From assembly GCA_023053545.1 (NCBI GenBank), contig JAKZAN010000007.1, positions 4,960,001-5,024,000 of the forward strand: a stretch of DNA of 64,000 bases, written 5' to 3'. Under the pieces are notes generated by a model, which did not search any database, had not been told where the DNA came from, and was given only the letters and a program-made list of their open reading frames with translations. The position numbers and the translations under genes are program-made. This document shows positions 1-12,589 of this stretch, in pieces; position 1 is the first letter of the stretch, and each line of letters begins with the position of its first letter. Source of the stretch: Lepidurus packardi. Taxonomy: Eukaryota; Arthropoda; Branchiopoda; Notostraca; Triopsidae.

Positions 1-3000
1 TTGACTTCAAGTGTCTGTGGGAAAAAATGTCAAGTGCACTTCCGTGGCGAGCCTCTCCATGTCCCCATGCCTCCTTCACATGACAAATTGCGAGTCCAAG
101 CCTTGTAAATCAATGGGTCTGGTGAGGGATGAGTCTCACTCTCACCTCTAAGCTAAAGGTAATGATGTCGGCGAAAATTTGCATTCTAATCGAGTTTCTG
201 GCAAATGACAGGGAGGAACTTTGGCTTGCTCATTCTCGCATAACATATCAAGAAACTGATTGAGATTGCCCAGGCGTAACTTGTAGGTCCCGACAACCTA
301 CAGACAAGAGGAACCAAAGTCATCTTTCAACCTTTTAGTCTTTCAATCTTTCTTTTGTTCTACATATTGGCACATTCTCCATCATTCCTGTCAGACCACT
401 TACAGAACTCGAGTACTGTGTAAGGATCGAGGAATAGAATGTCAACTGTATTTCGGTTTGCTAGTACAGTAATTGGTTAACATGAATTCCTGCGGTTTGC
501 TATGAAGCTATTGAAACTTGAAGGTAGTATTTTTACTGTATTTGTTGCCGGGAAATCGAGCGGTTTCATTGACGATATACACGTGAAGTTGAGCTTCGTC
601 AGCTGTTTTGTTGACTCGCAGAATTCCCGAATCGGCGCATCCGGACGAACCCTCGGAGCCAAGCACAGTGATGGAATAACCCATGGAGCTGAATAAACTA
701 TAAAGCCCTCTTATATATACCCTCTCGACGACAGTTGCACAAGGGTCCCTCAAATATATTTGCCGGTAATCTAGGAAAGTATAAAACGCTATCAGGTTTT
801 GTTGATATTTGAGCATTCCTTTTAGGCAAAGCGTCTTACCTTACAAGAAAAGCTTGCCGATTTGTAGGAGACCTGCGTATACAAAGCGTATAAGGCGCGG
901 AGAGTGTCTGCAAGCAATATGTAAACGTATCTGGTTATTATTACGGTACGTCATCATTTTTCGTCTGGTTGTTACCAATTCCTCTGCTAATGTGGAAGTT
1001 TGGAAGCGAATGTTTCCGTCATCACTTTTCTGTCCGTGTTTTCCCGTGCATCTTTACCATAACCATAAGCATTTTCTTTTCACTTCCTTCACGAGGCTTC
1101 CTCTTTTATTCCCGCGGTTCCCTCACGGAAACCAGAAAAATATCCACAAGCCTCTTTGGTTCGGTGTTAAATGAGGTGTTTTCGAGTCCTCTAACCTTTG
1201 ACTCGCTAGCCCGTTGCAGGGTTTTCACTAAAGCGTAATGAGGTTTGCTTCCTGCATGCTTCTTGGAAAGCGACTGTTTTATTGATACTTGTAAATTGCG
1301 ACTTTTTACATGCAACGTTTTCACGTGATCGGACTTGGTAATTAATGAGCTTTCAGGCTAGTAAAGTATACCAGCCGTCAAGTCGCTCGTGTCTTTCGGC
1401 CACTCTTTACTGCTATCGTTCCGTTTAATCTTGCCATGTTACTTTGGACGATGTTAAACGTCCCAAGCCAAAAGCGTGAAGCAAATTACAGGCCTACCGC
1501 AGTTTGACACGAACAGCTAGGCTTTCCCGTGCTGCCGCAACCGCTTGTGTGAAGAAATCCGAAAAGGGACAGTATCTTATTTGTTAAATATTTTTATTGG
1601 GTAATTTTTTATTTTCTTTCTTTGCATATCTGGCTCCTAAAGTGCCCCACACTCCAACTATTGGCATGCAATACCTTCATAGGAAATTCTGTCGTGTACG
1701 CTTGACACTCGTGCAAAGTTTTGTTGCTGTTTCTCTCATTGATCTCGATAATCGATTTCTGCATTCACAGTCTAAGTCCTCCTGAGCGATTTATTCCTTT
1801 TATTGTAGATTAATGACCGAGGCTTTATTTGTTTAGGATCCACGGAATGCTTTGTGCGCTTAAGAAAGCTTTCTTGTTTAGTTTAATCGATAAAAAATAA
1901 TAAAGGCTTAGACTTACCTATGACTTCGTATTTTACTATTGTATTTTTTCGGAAACCATTGAGAAATTCGAATCCAACGGAGACATTAGGGTCAAAAGCT
2001 TTTCTTAACGACGGATTTATTTCTGTAACCTCCGTGAACATAGGGGAGGATCGTAGTAGAGTTTCTTTACATAGAAATTCCTGTGTGGATTTAATGACGT
2101 TAACTATTGAAAGTTTGATCAAATCAAAAAGAAAAATAGTGAGCATATCCGAGTTTCAATTACGCATGGGCTTAAGGATTTATGAAAGTATCCGAATTCC
2201 AAAATCTTTGAGACTTGTGCTGCCACCAGACAATATATCAGGCAAGTTATTTCTATTAGTATATCACGTTTCCCTAGTAGATGGCACACGTTGCACTATT
2301 CACGAATAATCCAATATTTTTGTTTTCTTGGAAAATGGAATTCAGAAAACGTGTCCTGTCGGTGGCAATGGAGAAAACTTTTTGATGCAATAAGGTTTAA
2401 AAAATCATTCAATAATTCATAGCTTAGTCTAACCTAACCAATATTCTCTGATGCTTCCCTTCAACATGTTTGTATAATAATTAATACATTCTTCATTTCT
2501 TTGTGTCCTTCGCTGGTCTCTGTTGTGGTCTCTGTTGTCTATCTCTATATTTAAAACTCTAAACAGTCTTCCTTTTTTGAAAAAACAGAGAAGTGCATTT
2601 GTTTAAGAAATATAGCAACCGCTTGGACAAGTTACGTTTGAAAAAGGAAAATTGGCACAGCATAAAAAATATATATCATGCAAGTTTCATTCATTCCATT
2701 CGTCGCGTCCATTAGACGAAATCGTGTCACGTTTTATTATGCATACGGCATTCAAATTGCACAATCACGACGCCTGTTTTTGTCATACCTTTCATGTTAT
2801 GATAAATATTCTGCTTAGTGTAAGGTCTTTTTTGTGTACTATGCAAATTCGTTTTACGGAAGTCCAACATCATCAATCAATTCTCAATTTGCAAATTTGT
2901 ATTCCACTCATGAGCAACCCGAGTTCCTTCAAAAGTTTTCGGGATCTCCCCCCTGAGCTAGCTACGTGCGGTATATACAAAGCCCCCGTGATTTTACATA

Positions 3001-6000
3001 TTAATAGTCAGGGTGTGGACATGGAACTTTCTCCAGTGCCGCTTTACGGAAAGAACAGTTTTGGAGAATTGAACCCCCCACTGTAATATCACTATCCCTA
3101 CACCTATCTCTAGAAGAAAATTACGGTAGCCTAAGTAAATCCTCGAAATTCGCCAGCGATATGAATCTTTTAGACCCCAAACACATTCAAATGCATTTTC
3201 TAACGAGCTTTTCTCACTTATTCAAGCACACGAATATTATCCTTTGCTTTGTCTATTTCACATGACAAATGCACCCGCTCACATTGCATGATAAAAGGAA
3301 TGTTATGAGAACAAAAGCGTTACCTCAATTATGTCACGCTCCTCGCGAGCTCCAGCCCCACCAAGTACACAGGTATACTTCATGCGAGCATTAAGGGTTA
3401 ATTTATTACCTACATTTTAGCTACGGATTGCATGTTACCCATTACATCATCTATAGGTATAGTTGTTAGAACCACAGTGCTCTGAACGTAATGAACCAGT
3501 AATTAGAAATACATAGTAACTTGAAATATATAATGATTAGAAAAGTTGATAAAGAGATGTCTTCAATTCATCTATAACATTCCGCCATTTTTAATTTGGT
3601 AATATTCTACCCTCTAGGGTCCTTTTTGCTACTTTTATTGAGTTAAGAGTAGCTTGCGTGAGCCGTGGCAAAAAATGACATCACACTAACAAGCTTTTGG
3701 TCTTATTACGTTTTGTATTCAATTACGTCGAGATGCGGGTAGAGGATCACAGGTTATTAAAGATAATAAAAAAATGTTAAAGTGTGTTGTAGTAATTTCC
3801 TGTAATGTTTTATTTCTTTTCGTTGTAGGTAACAAGGACTACTGGACTGCAGCTGTATTACCCACTTTGTGGGCGATTTCCAGAACCTGTGACAACATAA
3901 GAAGAAATGTGCAGCCGAACTTTATGTTATGGGATAACCCTGGAGGAATGCCTTCAACTTTCAACCTGGTAAAAACTAAAAAAATTCTACCTTCATGAGC
4001 TTTGCCACCTGTGTGCACGGTTTTTCTGTATACCTGTGCGTCCCATTCAACGGAGGTAAGGTATTCCCCCACAGTCAGCAACACACACACACGCAAGTCC
4101 CAGACCAACTCGGATGTTGGACCACGAGACTTTCAGTTCCTTCCAAGAATAACTACGTACCGAAAAGAACAGAAGTCTTCCAACATCCGTTGCGAGCTGA
4201 CGTGGACCACGTTAAATCGTTTGGTACCAGTGAAGTTTGATCTGCCCAAGTGTTTACCAGTACCTACTTTCAACGTTTAGCATTATTTAAGGAATTTTTT
4301 GCAACAGGTAAGTGGCCCTTGACCTAGCTTTTTTAGTCGCTTTCTTCCTCAAAAACGCTGGAAAATATAGAATTCAAGTGCTAGTAACGTGTATCGGTTG
4401 TATAATTCCAAGTATAGGTTGAATGCATTCTGATCATGACAGGATCATGTCCGCCCTTCGAAATTCTCTTTTTCTACCCGGCTGACGCGTTTCACTTTAC
4501 ATTGACATGCAGAGGTGTGCTATCCTAAACCATAGCCTTGTTTTTGTTCTTGGAGGTCTAGACTTTTGGAAAGAGTCTTCGCTTTGTGGGCTTTTCACGT
4601 GAACCATTTTTAGCCATCAATCCGAGTATGAAAAAACTAGTTGCGTTTGGTTTCTTGACCGCAAATGTGTAATTTTTTATTGCGGCCGGCCGGCCGCTAG
4701 CATAAAACCCACAATAACCATCGGAAATGCTGGATTGTTTCTTTCCGAAAATTGTTGATTTAGATTCCTAGAATGTGAAGCAAGTTAGCCCCGTTACAAT
4801 TTCGGGACGTATTGGCCGCCTGTTTGAAGTAAAACCCATATGAGATCGGGATTTAGATAGATGTAGATTTATTTTTTTTTCTCGCAATGGGGGTGCGTAG
4901 CCTAATTTCCGTTGCCTTTGCGCATCGTTGATTCTTTAGTTTACATTCTCGGAACACCATGGTTATCTAACTTTTATTTTCCAAAGACGACGTGATAATG
5001 AGAAAGTATAGCCTTGCGTTTATTACCGTAAGTTTGGGTTATGCGGGGGACGTGTTCAAATATGGTTAAGCCACCTGTGCACCTGTGCCTCTGTTGGCTT
5101 TGCCTTTTCCCGTGTTACTTTTTTCGAATCTTTTTTTATACATTCTACCAAACAAAGCTTTGCGGGAAAAAATCGAAAAAAAGGTCTTTCGTAAAGCAAA
5201 TTACTATCATTGGCACCTCATTATGTATAGCAACGTAAGCCGTGAGTTTGCGTCAATTTTTTTTTTTTTTTTTTTTTTTAAATCGTTCTTCCATGTCAGC
5301 GTAACTACAAGGTGGCAAAAAACTTTGAGACGGTAAGAGACCAGCTTGGAAGTAACGTTACCACAAACTAATAATCGAAAGAGAGGGGCAGAGTATCATG
5401 GACTAGAGACTTTCGACTTTACGTCACGACATTTGCATATGAGAGGCAAATCAGCATTGGTAATGATGGGCGGGTTATATAGGAGCAATGCTCGAACTTG
5501 ATGCAACGAGATTGCATACCGTGAATATTGCACGGAATATACTTGAAGTTATCCCTCTTGATTATTTGTTTTTAAAGCGAACCTTAAAGCAATAATCATG
5601 TAAAAAAATTTTAAAAAATCATTTAGAAAATATAAAAAATACAAAAAATATTAGAAAAAATATACAAAACGTAGTGTTTAGTTTTCGTTTAACCATTATC
5701 GGAGTTTGCTTTCGCTTTTCGTTTACGTTCACGGTCCAGCTACCTGCTTGACATCGCAGGTCCTGCATTGCGGCTAGATTGCGCAAATTCGAGAAAGCGT
5801 TTGCTTTTTTTCACAGCACCGTATCATGAATAGAACTCATGCTTAGTTAAGCACGTAGTCTAAAAATACTCAAGTTGTTCCCAGAAAAATTCACTATGCT
5901 TGCGTCCAAGTCACTTTCGAAGGACAGGCAAACGTGTTTTTTTATAGAAAAAAATTATCACACATGTGTCAGCAAATGTGTTACTGTTGTGTTTGCTTCT

Positions 6001-8163
6001 GGTGCTTAGCTGGAGTTTTAGCGTGGGATATACCAAAGCTTTTCGGCTATAACGTCAAGACGCCCTTTATCTTTTGCCCCGTCATCTTGAATCAATTAAG
6101 GCTACCTGAAAACCTTGTATTGGCTACAAAATCAAAGGTGTCATAAGAAACGTTTTGGTAGAGTAAATAAAATCCGTTAAATTGTGACAGGTTATTTGTG
6201 TTGTTTGGGGACATTTCTGGTTGTTTGGCTGGGTTCACCTTACCACCACAGGAGATCTCATTTTATCCATATTGTATAGGTATAATACCTATCCTTTGGG
6301 CAATATCAGATATCTTGGACTGATTGTGCCAAGTGTATACTAGGACTCGCCTGCACTTTCTGTGTACAGTTAATAGTGCTGCCAGCCATTGCTAAGCTAT
6401 TTTCTTTTTTTGGTTGACTTATAAGGCGATCAAACAAAAGTTCCAGTTTTGAACTCAATTTGGCTCGGGGCCATAATAACTTGGATCTAGATTAAAATAA
6501 AATAGCAAGATCGTTTTTTATTCCGCTTCGCTTTTTGCCCACTTTTTTACTTTGGGTGCGGGTTATTTAGCTCTTATTTTAATGTCATATGTATCCTTTC
6601 TTTTACTATTTGCCTGAGTGTATGATTATCCTCGATCGTAGCCTATAGCGCCCATAAAAGCAAGCATACATGTTACCTAGGAATGAATAAACTGGACAAG
6701 GGAAAATCAAAGAACATCTGTCTAGTCTGTCAGGAATGTGATGGATCAAGGCACAAGTATAGTTATGTTGTCCTACTCGATGAACTAGATTTTATGATTT
6801 TATCCCTATTTTTTCTGTTCGTTGTGTACCTTGCCATTATGCAAAGTAAACGACTTGGCGCACTCCAGGGCCTAACACGAATAGAGTAATCCAAGATGTA
6901 GTCCATTGCTTTGGAAAGTTAGAGTCGATCGTGGTTGTCAGGGGTCGAGAACAGCTGCCCAAGTTTTGTCCGACTACGTGGGAAGGCTGTGGAAGATTTG
7001 TTCGACTGGCGAAGGTCCCGTCAAAGAAAAATGAAAAACAGGTAAACCTGTTTTGACACAGGTATTGAAAGTAGAATGGCACACAAAAGCTTGATGACGA
7101 CCCCTCTTTTCTATAGCTGATTTCCTTATGTACATGACAGAGTGGCAACAGTTGTCGTTTTCGTCAAGTAATTCGAGAATTCATTGATTAGTTCGTTAGC
7201 AAGTTCGAGAATTCATTGTTTAGGTTAGACTTAGTGTACTAAAACTTCGAAGCTTTATTCTTCGTGCACAAAATACAAGTTTACGGATCGTATCTGCTCT
7301 ATTAAATGACCTAGACTCTCATGTAGTACAAGTTGAGCCTTCACGGGTTCTGTTATTAAAAACTTTTTAACCGCACGCTCAAGCATTGAAAGTTATATTG
7401 CATTCCTTCATTCTTTCATTCGCTTTATTTTTTCTATCACGTTGGGCCAGGCAAAGGCAAGACGGAAGGTATAGCAGAGTCAAAGAGGAAAGAAAAGCAC
7501 ACTAAATCTTTACCTGACGTCCTAATATGGACTGCTATTGTCTTGGAAAAAAAATGTGGGGTTCGTTCAGGCAGCTGGTATCCGAATTCAAAAAAACCTT
7601 CTATTCTTTCATTTTCTTAACAAGTTTTTTTTGTATGCCCTTACTGGGGATCGAGACTTGGTATCTCTAGGAGGTTAGCGCACAGAAAAAAACGCTTCAG
7701 CCAATTGCTTGGACTGGGTTAAACGAAAAGGAATCGAGATTTTGGCTTGCCGTGCGCTGGGTTTTTGTTGTATGGACTAGGATGCAAGTTAGAGCTTAAA
7801 TGCTAATGTTTCTCTTCGCACGTACCTCAACTTACGGTACATGCCGGCTTTGGCACCTTACAGCATGAAAAGTGTGCCCTTTGGCATGTTGCTTTGGATG
7901 ACTGAGCGGTGTGAATGAGCCATTAATATTTTTGTCTACAATGGTTATGGATGTTGGTAAAAAAAAAAAAAAGAAAAGAGAAGAGAAGTCCGACATGCTG
8001 AGCTTAGATATTGTAAAAAAAACTCGAAAAAGTCGACTGCTCTATTCGTAAAGTGTACTTTGGGAGCATTAATGTATGTAATGTTGCGTTTTTTTTCTTT
8101 CCCAGGTTTTTATACCCGTTTTTTACCTTCCGGTTTATTCTGTATGCTGCCTAATCCTCCATC
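1..8163. other. Non-coding stretch, no recognised gene
   Basis: I see no recognisable protein family on either strand in these 8 kb. Open frames up to about 140 codons occur (for example around 2652-3086 and 3774-4280), but most lack an ATG start, carry no motif I know and show no convincing chain of phased splice sites. Homopolymer tracts, including a T run near 5260-5279, are present. The stretch 5430-5485 has an octamer ATTTGCAT, a GC box and a TATATA in close order and could be a distal promoter. A strong acceptor (polypyrimidine then CCCAG at 8101-8105) just upstream of the acyl-CoA synthetase start suggests that gene has a 5' UTR intron reaching into this region. Both readings are inference. 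Confidence 0.6.
5433..5481 (+). promoter_or_regulatory. Possible promoter: octamer, GC box, TATA-like
   Basis: Within 50 bp there is ATTTGCAT, then GGGCGGG, then TTATATAGG. This order and spacing resemble a Pol II core promoter. The next gene on the same strand starts its coding region at 8164 and appears to have a 5' UTR splice acceptor at 8105, so this could be its upstream promoter. No transcript evidence is available from sequence alone. Confidence 0.25.
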
Positions 8164-10541
8164 ATGAGTCAAATTGTTGACGTCAGAGACGAGTATCATA
8201 ACCACGCTCCTCACTATGATGAATCCGGGCCCATTTTGTCTGGAAATACGATTTCGTTAAGCGTACCTGCTCCTTACCCTACCTATGTACCCTATCCTGC
8301 TGATGGTGTGCATCACGTCAAGATCGACGGCAACGCGAACCGTATTGTGAGTCAAGGATCTCTTGCCGACATCCAAGTTGAAAATATGCCATCGAAGTCC
8401 CGGAATTCAGTTGTCAATGCCAATGGCCAAATCTCTCATCAGGCAGAGGACGTGGTGGTCGTCAAGAATCCTCTGAACGCTTATTACGTAACTGTGCCGA
8501 CAGCTTACGAACCAGGGATGCCGATGCCTCCTGCTCCACCCAAGATCCCGGACATGACACCTAGACGCAAACTAGCTTTCGGCAATGTCATTAGCGAATT
8601 GCGTACGGCTCAAGTGGTCATGAGCAAGTTTGAGATAGGAAATCCCTCTTACGCGGACAAGAAACCCATCCTGCATTCCGTGTCTAGCACGGTTTCACAA
8701 TTGTCTGACGACAATGGACCAACAGCAGTTGATTTTCCTGCCCCACCCCCTTTTCCTCCAGCTTTGCCGCCAAGGGATACCGTCAGGAGTTGTTTAGCTG
8801 AAAACGGGACGGATGTGACGCTTGGTAGGTCTCTGGGACATGTCGTCGGCACCAAGGAAGGTGAGCAAGTTTTCAGTCAGTCAGATTCTGATTGCATTTC
8901 CAAAGCCCTTGAAGACAGTGGATTCCAGTTTGACGTGTCTAACACAGACATTGCCGGAACCCAAGAAGGTGTCATTCACAGACGGGACTCTTTCTCGAAC
9001 GGTCAGTTCTGCGAGACAGAACAGGTAAGTGTTGGAATAATTTATGTTTTTAGTGGGTACAAATGACAGCCCCGTTTCTTGAAATCTTTTCTGGAAAGTG
9101 ACGTCATAATCTAGTGCTTAAGGCCACGGAATATTGCAAGTAGTTGACCACTCTTTGTCACAAAATGACACTGATGTCATACCATTTCTCATTGTAATTT
9201 CATAAACTTTAAGCAAAACGTTAAGGCTCCCATATACCTCAGCTCGGTATAGGTGATTAGCATGGGGAATTTTGGAACAACTTTTTGAGAAACCAATGTA
9301 TTTAATGAAAATATTCTTTGGCAGTAACCTTGAGCTTGCTAACAGGTAGTGAACAACCAATGCACAATTATTTCCAATGAGTAATAAATTAGCAATATGC
9401 AAAAGAAGTTTGCAACTATGACAAATACGTTGCTTCATAATCTGTCTTTTGGTTGTGCACTTTTTGCTAATAAAATTAAATTTGTTTTAGTTTGCTTTCC
9501 ACTTTGCCGGCAGTTAGCTATCTGTTTCTTTTCTTACTTTCTTACCCAAGGTTTTCGCAAAACCATAACAAACCTCAGCGCCATCTGTGACTGTTTTCCA
9601 TCAATAAGCTAAGGTACACGGGAGCCTTTAAAAAATGAGAGATAATTGAAAAACTATTTTGTAAAAATATCTTAATAACAAAGCCTACTTTACCTCCTGT
9701 TAAGATTTGATACATGCTTTTTTTTAATTTTCATAACTTGGAATTACATTACTGTCACAGTACAATTTCATTATATTGCACAGAGAATGAGAATTTTCGA
9801 ATCAAAATTTGCCGTCCTGTAGCGTCATAAGGGGTGTGTAAAGTACAGTGGCCTTGAAGCTGTAAAACAAACAAAAAATTACCTTGATTATGGAATGGGA
9901 TTACGCTTCTTAGAAGTGTCACTCTTAACAAATGTATTTTTTTCCTTGTTGAGTGAAGAGAAACCTTTTTCCGCCTGGGAACCCTCGTGACAATTTCTGT
10001 TTTATTTTACTAGGTCAAGGAGAAAGACAAGGAGCCTAAATCTCATCGTCCCTTAGAACATTTGCATAGCACGCCCGTACGTGGGAGGCGAGTAGCGGCC
10101 CACCAAATGGATTCCAATCCCAGTTTAAGCAGTGTTTCCGGAGCTGACCAACATCACCAGCAGCAACAAGACCAGCCGCTATTAGGACGTGATCCGTTGT
10201 CTAGTGATAGTAGCAATAATTCAGAAGTCAATGAGATGGTTGCTCCGTTGCGAGACCGCACTGAGTCTTATCAAGATACACGCTCTTCAATCTCGTAAGT
10301 TCCAACATGAAAAGGGCCCCTTTGTTTCCCTCCCCTCTGACAAGTGTCGATAGCGTCTCATGATTTCGTGATTGGCGGTGATCTTTTCAGAAGGGGCAGT
10401 TTGGTTAAGGAATTGCAAGAGCAACTGAAACCTGTCATTGATCCTGCCTTGATGAGAATTCAGCAGCAGCAACTGCAGCAGCCCGCCCCTAAGGAATATG
10501 TAAAAGGTTAGAAGCTTCATCTTTCTTGACCTGCTTTTAGA

Positions 10542-10575
<34 letters not shown>

Positions 10576-12542
10576 CTAATATTTCAAATTATTCCGTGAA
10601 TTATTTTATACATTATTTTTCGAAACTTTCGAATTATTTCGTGAATTATTTTCTAATGAGCGATTCTTTTTCGTTTTTAGGACCGGATCAAGTGATTCCC
10701 ACCGATGCTTTGACTACTGTTGAACCCTCAGGTGCTGTTAAATTGAAAATTGATGAGCGGGGCCTGGGCTCCATTCCGCCTATTTCCGTTCCAACCTTGT
10801 TTCAGCGAGCTGTAATGCGTCATATGGACCGCCCTGCGCTTTGCGTTAAACGCAACAACCAGGTTTCCGTGACTCGTTTCTTCGATCGTGAATTTCCCTT
10901 AATTTTCCTTTCTTTCTTTCCCTTCTAGTGGGTAACGTGGACCTACAAGCAGTACTTGCATGACGTTCAAGTGGTAGCTAAAGCTTTTATACGTTTGGGT
11001 TTGGAGCGTTTTCGCTCTGTTTGTATCCTAGGCTTCAATTCGCCTGAATGGTTCATTGCTGATCTCGCTGCCATCCACGCTGGGTAATCCGCCGCCTTTT
11101 TCTTTTCATCGCAATTAACTTTTGAATTTTTTTTGTTTTAGTGGGTTCGCTGTTGGCATATATACGACTAATTCTCCCGAAGCTTGCCTACATTGTTTTG
11201 CCGACAGTCAAGCTAGTATTATCGTGGTAGAAAACCGTCAGCTACTGGAGAAGGTCCTGAAAGTCCAAGATAAAATTCCCACCCTAAAAGCCATTGTTCA
11301 ATATACGGGCAAGCCGGAAGTGGAAGGTGTTATTAGCGTAAGTCGTTTACTCCGGCACCAAATGAAGAATGGCCTTCTAAGCATCATTATTCTCTAGTGG
11401 TCTCAACTTTTGAACCTGGGTAATGCGACCGCCGACCATGTTTTGGAAGACCGACTCAAACGCAGCGCCGTTAATCAATGTTGCACCATCATTTACACGG
11501 TAGTTTATTGGGACGTTATATTATTGAAGGGGATGCATAGAGGTTCCTTTCCCTTGTGAAACATTTTTGGTGTTGTGCCTTAAAACTGTTTTGGGGGGGA
11601 ATTGTTAGTCTGTTAATCAGGGCGGCACGAATTGCTTAATGACTAAAGACACGTTCTGTTTGATTGCTTTATTAGTCTGGAACCACGGGCCTGGCCAAGG
11701 GCGTTATGTTAAGTCACGATAATTTGACCTTTAACTCACATGCAGCTAGTACCTATATGGGTTGTTCGGATGGTCGCGATACTTTTATAAGCTATTTGCC
11801 GATGAGTCACGTTGCAGCGCAGGTAGATATTAGCCTTCAATTTGCCCTGTCGTTAACAGCCCATTTACTTGGTACTTTAATGGTCCGATAGATAACCGAA
11901 CTTTACATCCCTCTTTCGTGCGGTGGAGTGGTATACTTTGCGAACTCGGATGCTCTCAAGGTAGACAAAACCTTTGCACTTAATTATGTTTTCGGAACTT
12001 TGTGTGCGCATACGTTATGTCTAACGATCTGGGCGTTCGTGCGTCTTTTAATTATAGGGCAGTTTGATTAACACTCTGCGCGAAGTTCGACCCACCCACT
12101 TTCTTGGTGTTCCGCGCGTCTGGGAGAAGATGTACGAGAAAATGCTTGAAGTCGGTCAGAGTAGCAAAGGACTGAAGAAACTTATTGCTAAATGGGCCAA
12201 AGGCCGAGGACTTCTCCATGCCAAGCGTCGCATGCAAGGGTATATAGATGCATATATAGACAAAACGATCCTATTTCATCCTTGCCGGCCTTTTTCCTCT
12301 CTTTTGTTAAGTTTTTCTTATCTTGTCACATCTAATTTACATTCCTTTGTTGTTTATGTTGGTGGAAGCAGACGACGGTCTACTCCATTGGGTTTCGCCC
12401 TAGCGCGAGCTTTGGTCTTCAGCAAGGTCCGCAAAGCATTAGGTTTCGATCGCACCAGGAATGTCCTATCCGGAGCTGCGCCTTTGTCTCATGAAGTGGC
12501 TGAATATTTCGCTAGCCTAAACCTTGTTATTATGGATGTAAG

Positions 12543-12589
<47 letters not shown>

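Noticed and set aside
1920-2309. 129-codon open frame on the plus strand
   Set aside because: It starts with ATG but the sequence is AT-rich, has no recognised motif, and an overlapping minus-strand frame is equally long. No splice partners were found.
2652-3086. 144-codon open frame on the plus strand
   Set aside because: The nominal start is a TTG, the composition is that of random AT-rich DNA (many His, Phe, Ser), and no domain was recognised.
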